Shown: piece after piece, positions 1-3,517 of the stretch
Layout of the letters: each line of letters opens with the position of its first letter
Position numbering within the stretch: position 1 is the stretch's first letter
DNA from: Oscillospiraceae bacterium
Lineage (GTDB): Bacteria > Bacillota > Clostridia > Oscillospirales > Oscillospiraceae
DNA length: 5,935 nt
Direction of reading: 5' to 3'
Assembly (NCBI GenBank): GCA_017620315.1
Contig: JAFZQQ010000093.1
Location: 1-5,935 of the forward strand
The notes under the pieces: generated by a model
What the model was told of the DNA's origin: nothing
Databases searched by the model: none
What the model saw: the letters and a program-made list of their open reading frames with translations, nothing else
Position numbers and translations under genes: made by a program

Positions 1-1
1 C

Positions 2-391
2 GAGGGCTTTACACGAACAGCAGTCGCCGCATTTTCGGCGCAGCTCGATCCAACGCTGGACGAGCTTGGCGATATCAAGACCGCGGTCAGTGAGGCAGTT
101 ACGAATGCAATCGTCCATGCCTATCCGAACGAGATTGGAAAGATATCTTTGCGCGCTGGGATCTATGAGGGCAATATCCTTGAGATAGTCGTGCGAGATT
201 GGGGTTGCGGGATCGAGAATATAGAGCGTGCGCGCGAACCGCTGTATACCACGGGCGGCGAGGAACGCAGCGGAATGGGCTTCACGATAATGGAAAGCTT
301 TATGGACTCCCTCAACGTGCGCTCAAAGCCGGGAAGGGGAACGGTCGTTACCATGAAGCGAAGAATATCGCAACGCAGCCGGGAAAAATGA
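2..391 (+). CDS. spoIIAB: Anti-sigma F factor SpoIIAB, 5'-truncated by the window edge
   Basis: SpoIIAB is the serine kinase and anti-sigma factor that holds SigF inactive until forespore formation and phosphorylates the anti-anti-sigma factor SpoIIAA. The reading frame is open from base 2, and 129 residues are visible. By alignment from memory with the 146-residue Bacillus subtilis protein, about 15 N-terminal residues are missing. GHKL-ATPase signatures are clear. The N-box SEAVTNAIVHAY (visible residues 30-41) has the catalytic Glu31 and Asn35, equivalent to E46 and N50. The G1 box is RDWGCGI (65-71), and the ATP-lid/G2 region is ERSGMGFTIMESFMD (88-102). Arg5 matches the B. subtilis R20 region that contacts SigF. 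The stop codon overlaps the sigF start (ATGA), as expected for a co-translated partner pair. spoIIAA should lie just upstream, outside the window. The identification is secure. Confidence 0.96.
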   Translation, partial: EGFTRTAVAAFSAQLDPTLDELGDIKTAVSEAVTNAIVHAYPNEIGKISLRAGIYEGNILEIVVRDWGCGIENIERAREPLYTTGGEERSGMGFTIMESFMDSLNVRSKPGRGTVVTMKRRISQRSREK

Positions 392-1089
392 GCGAGGAGA
401 CCTTTGCTCTGCTGGAGCGTGCGCAGCAGGGCGACGATTTGGCCTATGAGCGTGTGCTGACAGAGAACACAGGACTTATCTGGAGCGTCGTCAAGCGATT
501 CTACGGCAGAGGCGTTGAGCCGGAGGATCTGTATCAGCTCGGATGCCTTGGATTCATTAAGGCTGTAAAGGGATTTAACCTAACGTACGGCACACAGTTC
601 TCAACCTATGCGGTGCCAAAAATTGCGGGCGAAATAAGGAGATTCCTTCGCGATGATGGCCCCGTTAAGGTCGAGCGCAGCGTCCGTGAGCGCGCACTTG
701 CGCTTTTCGGCGCAAGGGAGAGACTTCGCTGCGAGCTTGGACGTGAGCCGGCGCTCTCCGAGCTTTCGGAGGCAACGGGAGTGGAGCCTGAAGAGCTTGC
801 GGAGCTCGAGCTTGCCACTGCCCGGCCGGAGTCGCTGCAGCAGGAGCTTGGCGACGGTTTGACGCTTGAGAACACGTTGGCTGCAGAAAGCTCCGACGAA
901 ATGGTCGAGCATATCGCGCTTCGTGCACAGCTCAACGAGTTGCCGGAGCGGGAACGCCTTACCCTGCTGCTGCGATACTATAAAGGGCTTACACAGAATC
1001 AGACCGCGCGCGTCCTCGGAGTATCGCAGGTGCAGGTCTCACGACTTGAACGAAGGGCGATAAAGCGGCTCAGGGAGGCGCTTCAATGA
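388..1089 (+). CDS. sigF: RNA polymerase sporulation sigma factor SigF
   Basis: SigF is the first forespore-specific sigma factor of endospore formers. The protein is 233 residues, close to the usual ~250. Region 2 is about residues 27-96, with the core-binding and -10 recognition stretch DLYQLGCLGFIKAV (47-60), FSTYAVPKIAGEIRRFLRDD (71-90) and the PVKVERSVRE segment (92-101). Region 3 follows at ~100-165. Region 4 is at ~180-230, with the -35-recognition helix-turn-helix around LTQNQTARVLGVSQVQVSRL (201-220). I chose ATG 388 because it overlaps the spoIIAB stop as ATGA. The frame stays open further upstream, but that part is only a shadow of spoIIAB. The Shine-Dalgarno is weak (GGGA close to the ATG), so translation probably couples to spoIIAB. 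The last 20 bp overlap the convergent DUF4130 gene. No spoVA genes follow directly, unlike many Bacilli. Confidence 0.96.
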   Translation: MSEETFALLERAQQGDDLAYERVLTENTGLIWSVVKRFYGRGVEPEDLYQLGCLGFIKAVKGFNLTYGTQFSTYAVPKIAGEIRRFLRDDGPVKVERSVRERALALFGARERLRCELGREPALSELSEATGVEPEELAELELATARPESLQQELGDGLTLENTLAAESSDEMVEHIALRAQLNELPERERLTLLLRYYKGLTQNQTARVLGVSQVQVSRLERRAIKRLREALQ

Positions 1090-1879
1090 GCTGTTGGGGA
1101 GAATCCTTGGCCGAAAAGGCCTGCACGGCGTCGTTTTCCGGCTGAAATTCGGTCATTGTACCTCTGTAGCGCTTTGGAAGGTTGGACATACAGCATCTGG
1201 GGTTTTCACGCTCGCGTATTGCAATGGTGTCATAAAAACGTCTCCAGAGCTTACGGTAGGCTTCCTCCTCGGCATTAGGAGGCACGGGCTCAAAGGAGTC
1301 GAGCGGTACTATGCGCGAGCGGCCGTTCGCATAGAACAGCGCCTCACGGTGAGTCCTGTCATATATAAAAAAGCACTCGTTGTGACAGCGTTCGCAGAAA
1401 TGGCTGCGCAAAAGCGGCAAAACCCGGTTTTCGGGCTCAATCTCTGCGCTCAGCATACCGCCATGCTCGGAGAAACGCAAAAAACCGCGCAGCTTTTCAA
1501 CTTCTCCCGTCAAATGGCGTACTGCGCGCAGCAGCGGCTGATAGTCGTCGTCAGACAACCGTGTCAGGTAAGCCGAGCCTTCCTTGTAAAGCTTTGCTAT
1601 GAAATTGTATATTGCAAGCTCCTTGTCCTCCAGACAAGTCAAAAAGGCCCTTCTCAGGAACGGAAGCACATCCGGCGAGAGCTTGATGAGGCTCCGTTCT
1701 ATACGTTCCGTGTGCTCCTGTACAGTAGGCACCATCCTTATTTCATAAAGGCAAGGTTCAGCGTCCGAATCGCTCAAAAAAGTGGTTGGGCGCTCTTTTT
1801 GCGTGTAGCTTTCGTAGATACAGCACAACAGCCCTTCGAAGCTGCCATCGTATTGATAGATGATTTCCTTCCATGCCAT
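1070..1879 (-). CDS. DUF4130 / TIGR03915-family putative DNA metabolism protein
   Basis: This 269-residue protein matches the TIGR03915/DUF4130 family, which occurs paired with a TIGR03916 radical-SAM protein and is sometimes fused to a UdgX-like uracil-DNA-binding domain. No such fusion is present here. Hallmarks are the N-terminal YDGSFEGLLCCIYESY (10-25), VRHLTGEVEKLRGFLRF (120-136), an EPENRVLPLLRSHF segment (148-161), IYDRTHREALFY (172-183), and LWRRFYDTIAIRERENPR (211-228) leading into LPKRY (234-238). I chose ATG 1879 over the in-frame ATG 1903 because GGGAG sits 5 nt upstream of 1879 and nothing comparable precedes 1903. It lies 42 bp downstream of the radical-SAM gene, in the same apparent LexA operon. 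Its 3' end overlaps sigF by 20 bp. It is odd in cysteine content, with C162-x2-C165-x3-C169 plus CC pairs at 19-20 and 229-230. Its molecular activity is unknown. Confidence 0.9.
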   Translation of the reverse strand: MAWKEIIYQYDGSFEGLLCCIYESYTQKERPTTFLSDSDAEPCLYEIRMVPTVQEHTERIERSLIKLSPDVLPFLRRAFLTCLEDKELAIYNFIAKLYKEGSAYLTRLSDDDYQPLLRAVRHLTGEVEKLRGFLRFSEHGGMLSAEIEPENRVLPLLRSHFCERCHNECFFIYDRTHREALFYANGRSRIVPLDSFEPVPPNAEEEAYRKLWRRFYDTIAIRERENPRCCMSNLPKRYRGTMTEFQPENDAVQAFSAKDSPQQLIEAPP

Positions 1880-1884
1880 AAGTG

Positions 1885-1890
1885 CTCCCT
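1885..1890 (-). promoter_or_regulatory. Ribosome binding site of the DUF4130 gene
   Basis: On the minus strand AGGGAG ends 5 nt before ATG 1879. This decides the start: the upstream in-frame ATG at 1903 is preceded by a pyrimidine-rich stretch with no Shine-Dalgarno. Confidence 0.75.
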
Positions 1891-1907
1891 GCTTTTTGCC
1901 CATAGTG

Positions 1908-1919
1908 GGCTTATAAGCC
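1908..1919. repeat. 12-bp perfect palindrome between the two repair genes
   Basis: GGCTTATAAGCC reads identically on both strands and lies 2 nt past the radical-SAM stop codon, in the 42-bp gap before the DUF4130 gene. As RNA it could form only a short stem with a UAUA loop and has no U-run, so it is not a convincing terminator. It could be a processing site or a protein site, or chance. Confidence 0.4.
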
Positions 1920-1921
1920 TC

Positions 1922-3190
1922 TTATCCCGTAAGGTCGAAAAGCGACAGCTGCTCGTGCTCGGTCTCCGGTAGAGATGCACGCTCTATTGCCATCAGGTTT
2001 GACGCAACGCTTGCCTGCGAAAGGCGGAGCGGCGTAGCAAGAGAACCGGAGCAGGTGAGAAAGAACTGAGCCCGCTTCATCACCACGCCAAGCTTCCGCA
2101 GATCATCGATATGAAGCGGTCCGGTACGCCTTGCAACAAGTATGCGCCTTGCCGATACGACGCCGATGCCGGGAACCCGAAGCAAAGCTTCGTAGTCGGC
2201 ATGGTTGACCTCGACCGGAAAAAACTCCGGATGACGCAGCGCCCAGCAGCACTTTGGGTCGAGCCGCGGGTCAAAATCCGGCTGAGAATCGTCCAACAGT
2301 TCGTCCGCGCTGAAACCGTAGAATCGAAGCAGCCAGTCCGCCTGATAGAGCCTGTGTTCGCGCAACAGAGGGGGCTTGGTACCGACAGAAGGTAAAAGCG
2401 TGTTCTCCACCACGGGGACATAGGCGGAATAGAACACGCGCCTGAGACGGTAGCGCCCGTAAAGCGCCTGGGTGAGAGTGAGGATATGACGGTCGCTCTC
2501 ACCGCTTGCCCCAACGATCAGCTGAGTGCTTTGACCTGCGGGCGCAAAGCGCGGAGCGGAACGGTATTTGACAAGCTCGCTTTTGCTCTCGGCGCTCTGC
2601 TCGCTGATCTGACGCATCGGTGTGAGAATAGCCGAGCGAGTTTTATTCGGAGCGAGCGCCTTGAGCGAAGCCTCACTCGGCAGCTCGATGTTTACCGAAA
2701 GCCTGTCGGCAAGCAGCCCGAGCTGCGTGATAAGCTCGGGCGATGTTCCGGGAATCGCCTTGGCATGTATATAGCCGTTGAAACGATACTCATTTCTCAA
2801 AAGCGACAGGGCGCGGATCATCAGCTCGGTCGTCCTGTCCGGAGAACCGAGAACGGCGGAGGACAGAAACAGACCCTCTATATAATTGCGCCTGTAGAAG
2901 CCGATAGTCAACTCCGCAAGCTCCTCGGGCGTGAAGGAAACGCGCGGCATGTCGTTGGAGCGCCGGTTGACACAGTATTTACAGTCATAACTGCAGTCGT
3001 TCGACATCAGCACCTTGAGCAGGGAAATACAGCGCCCGTCTGCGCTGAAGCTGTGGCAGCAGCCGGCGACAGAGGAAGAGGTGCAGCCTATCATACCCTC
3101 GCGCTTGCCTCGTCTTGCGCCGCTTGATGTGCATGCTGCGTCATATTTTGCGGCGTCCGACAGGACGGTGAGCTTTTCAAGAAGCTCCAT
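1922..3190 (-). CDS. Putative DNA modification/repair radical SAM protein (TIGR03916 family)
   Basis: This 422-residue protein belongs to the radical-SAM family found with DUF4130 proteins and presumed to act in DNA repair or modification; its substrate is not known. The 4Fe-4S/SAM motif is C66-x3-C70-x2-C73 in NDCSYDCKYCVNRR (64-77). Additional upstream cysteines lie in AGCCHSF (42-48) and DGRC (51-54). The C-terminal part carries a helix-hairpin-helix DNA-binding element (LLRVPGIGVVSARRILVARR, 336-355), consistent with a DNA substrate. The last residues include QLSLF (414-418), matching the bacterial sliding-clamp-binding consensus. I kept ATG 3190 because the opening KLTVLSDAAKYDAAC is family-typical. 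There is no Shine-Dalgarno, but the start lies only 5 nt after the stop of the upstream micropeptide, so translational coupling is likely. Length is normal for the family and I see no frameshift. Transcription should be from the LexA-controlled promoter at 3345-3373. Confidence 0.93.
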   Translation of the reverse strand: MELLEKLTVLSDAAKYDAACTSSGARRGKREGMIGCTSSSVAGCCHSFSADGRCISLLKVLMSNDCSYDCKYCVNRRSNDMPRVSFTPEELAELTIGFYRRNYIEGLFLSSAVLGSPDRTTELMIRALSLLRNEYRFNGYIHAKAIPGTSPELITQLGLLADRLSVNIELPSEASLKALAPNKTRSAILTPMRQISEQSAESKSELVKYRSAPRFAPAGQSTQLIVGASGESDRHILTLTQALYGRYRLRRVFYSAYVPVVENTLLPSVGTKPPLLREHRLYQADWLLRFYGFSADELLDDSQPDFDPRLDPKCCWALRHPEFFPVEVNHADYEALLRVPGIGVVSARRILVARRTGPLHIDDLRKLGVVMKRAQFFLTCSGSLATPLRLSQASVASNLMAIERASLPETEHEQLSLFDLTG

Positions 3191-3195
3191 AACAG

Positions 3196-3309
3196 TTAAA
3201 CGGTGCGGCGCGCTCTTGGCGGAGTGTCAAGCACGTCGATGAGCTTCATAAGGTTGACCGACGCAACAATAACGCCGACGGTTACGAAGAAAACAGTACC
3301 TGTTGCCAT
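3196..3309 (-). CDS. SOS-controlled 37-residue single-span membrane micropeptide (unrecognised)
   Basis: I do not recognise this protein. It is the first gene of the LexA-controlled operon. ATG 3309 is preceded by a perfect GGAGGT with 7-nt spacing, and TAA is at 3196-3198. The 37-residue product has a hydrophobic segment at about residues 5-21 (TVFFVTVGVIVASVNLM), then a short amphipathic stretch (KLIDVLD, 22-28) and a basic tail TPPRARRTV (29-37). The positive tail predicts N-out, C-in topology. Its stop is 5 nt from the radical-SAM start, which lacks its own ribosome binding site. Known SOS-induced small membrane proteins (YneA, SosA, SidA, DivS) block cell division, so that role is a reasonable guess from regulation and topology alone. 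I see no sequence similarity to them. Alternatives are a membrane anchor for the repair proteins, or a leader peptide whose translation opens the downstream start. Confidence 0.75.
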   Translation of the reverse strand: MATGTVFFVTVGVIVASVNLMKLIDVLDTPPRARRTV

Positions 3310-3316
3310 TGTGATT

Positions 3317-3322
3317 ACCTCC
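3317..3322 (-). promoter_or_regulatory. Consensus ribosome binding site of the micropeptide
   Basis: On the minus strand GGAGGT ends 7 nt before ATG 3309. It is the strongest Shine-Dalgarno in the window and the main reason for believing the 37-codon frame is translated. Confidence 0.88.
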
Positions 3323-3324
3323 AT

Positions 3325-3338
3325 AGAACTTATGTTCG
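3325..3338. promoter_or_regulatory. LexA (SOS) box 1, over the operon transcription start
   Basis: AGAACTTATGTTCG contains an intact GAAC-N4-GTTC and differs from the Bacillus-type consensus CGAACATATGTTCG at two of 14 positions. It starts 6 bp downstream of the -10 of the minus-strand promoter, so it should cover the predicted transcription start (~3338) and the first transcribed bases. Bound LexA would block initiation of the micropeptide/radical-SAM/DUF4130 operon. Confidence 0.88.
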
Positions 3339-3344
3339 ATAATG

Positions 3345-3373
3345 ATTATAAACCGAACATACGTTCTTGTCAA
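3345..3373 (-). promoter_or_regulatory. Consensus sigma-A promoter of the micropeptide/radical-SAM operon
   Basis: On the minus strand the -35 is TTGACA (3373-3368) and the -10 is TATAAT (3350-3345), separated by exactly 17 bp; both hexamers are perfect. The 14-bp LexA box 2 lies wholly in the spacer, directly against the -35. The predicted start is near 3338, giving a ~29-nt leader before ATG 3309. A promoter this strong is expected to be tightly repressed and to fire strongly when LexA is cleaved. Confidence 0.93.
3354..3367. promoter_or_regulatory. LexA (SOS) box 2, in the promoter spacer
   Basis: CGAACATACGTTCT has an intact GAAC-N4-GTTC and matches the CGAACATATGTTCG consensus at 12 of 14 positions. 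It occupies the spacer between the -10 and -35 of the minus-strand promoter, so LexA binding would exclude RNA polymerase. Its centre is 29 bp from that of box 1. Confidence 0.92.
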
Positions 3374-3380
3374 GAATAAT

Positions 3381-3394
3381 CGAACAGAAATTCT
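3381..3394. promoter_or_regulatory. Degenerate LexA box 3, between the divergent promoters
   Basis: CGAACAGAAATTCT keeps the left half CGAAC and has ATTC in place of GTTC on the right. It lies just upstream of the minus-strand -35, with its centre 27 bp from that of box 2, and about 22 bp upstream of the pcrA -35. It may be a weaker site filled cooperatively, or one that links pcrA to the SOS response. Confidence 0.5.
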
Positions 3395-3415
3395 AAAAAT
3401 CTTGTCGAATTCAAC

Positions 3416-3444
3416 TTGACAGGTGAGCGAACAGGTAGTAAAGT
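3416..3444 (+). promoter_or_regulatory. Probable sigma-A promoter of pcrA
   Basis: TTGACA (3416-3421) is followed after 17 bp by TAAAGT (3439-3444), a 4/6 match to the -10 consensus. The better-looking TACTAT at 3444-3449 would need a 22-bp spacer. A lone LexA half-site, CGAACA (3428-3433), lies in the spacer without a matching right half. The start would be near 3451, giving a ~67-nt leader. The promoter looks weaker and less tightly LexA-controlled than its divergent neighbour. Confidence 0.5.
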
Positions 3445-3467
3445 ACTATAGATAGACTTTATCGTGT

Positions 3468-3496
3468 GCGCACAGACTAAATATTGTACTGTGCGC
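3468..3496 (+). other. GC-rich hairpin in the pcrA 5' leader
   Basis: GCGCACAG (3468-3475) can pair with CTGTGCGC (3489-3496), giving a perfect 8-bp stem with a 13-nt A/U-rich loop, 7 nt before the pcrA Shine-Dalgarno. The left arm also belongs to a self-complementary 10-mer, TGTGCGCACA (3465-3474). There is no U-run, so it is not an intrinsic terminator. It may stabilise the mRNA or modulate translation, or be incidental. Confidence 0.45.
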
Positions 3497-3503
3497 CGCG
3501 GAA

Positions 3504-3508
3504 GGGAG
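3504..3508 (+). promoter_or_regulatory. Ribosome binding site of pcrA
   Basis: GGGAG ends 9 nt before ATG 3518. That start is fixed on the upstream side by an in-frame TGA at 3515-3517. The same site is better spaced (5 nt) for an out-of-frame ATG at 3514, which opens a three-codon frame. Confidence 0.65.
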
Positions 3509-3517
3509 CAATGATGA

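Noticed and set aside
199..387. Upstream in-frame extension of SigF
   Set aside because: It lies inside spoIIAB in another frame. SigF homology begins at ATG 388, which overlaps the spoIIAB stop.
1109..1121. GGCC-GAAAA-GGCC stem-loop as a terminator for sigF
   Set aside because: The stem is only 4 bp with no following T-run, and it lies inside the convergent coding region.
1880..1903. Eight-residue N-terminal extension of the DUF4130 protein from ATG 1903
   Set aside because: No Shine-Dalgarno precedes 1903, while ATG 1879 has GGGAG at 5 nt and begins just before the family-typical segment.
1094..1972. 292-codon plus-strand open frame antisense to the DUF4130 gene
   Set aside because: The minus-strand protein matches a known family along its length. 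The plus-strand product has no recognisable motifs and no ribosome binding site, so it is a shadow frame.
3444..3449. TACTAT as the -10 of the pcrA promoter
   Set aside because: It is 22 bp from TTGACA, too far for sigma-A, and no better -35 lies at 16-18 bp.
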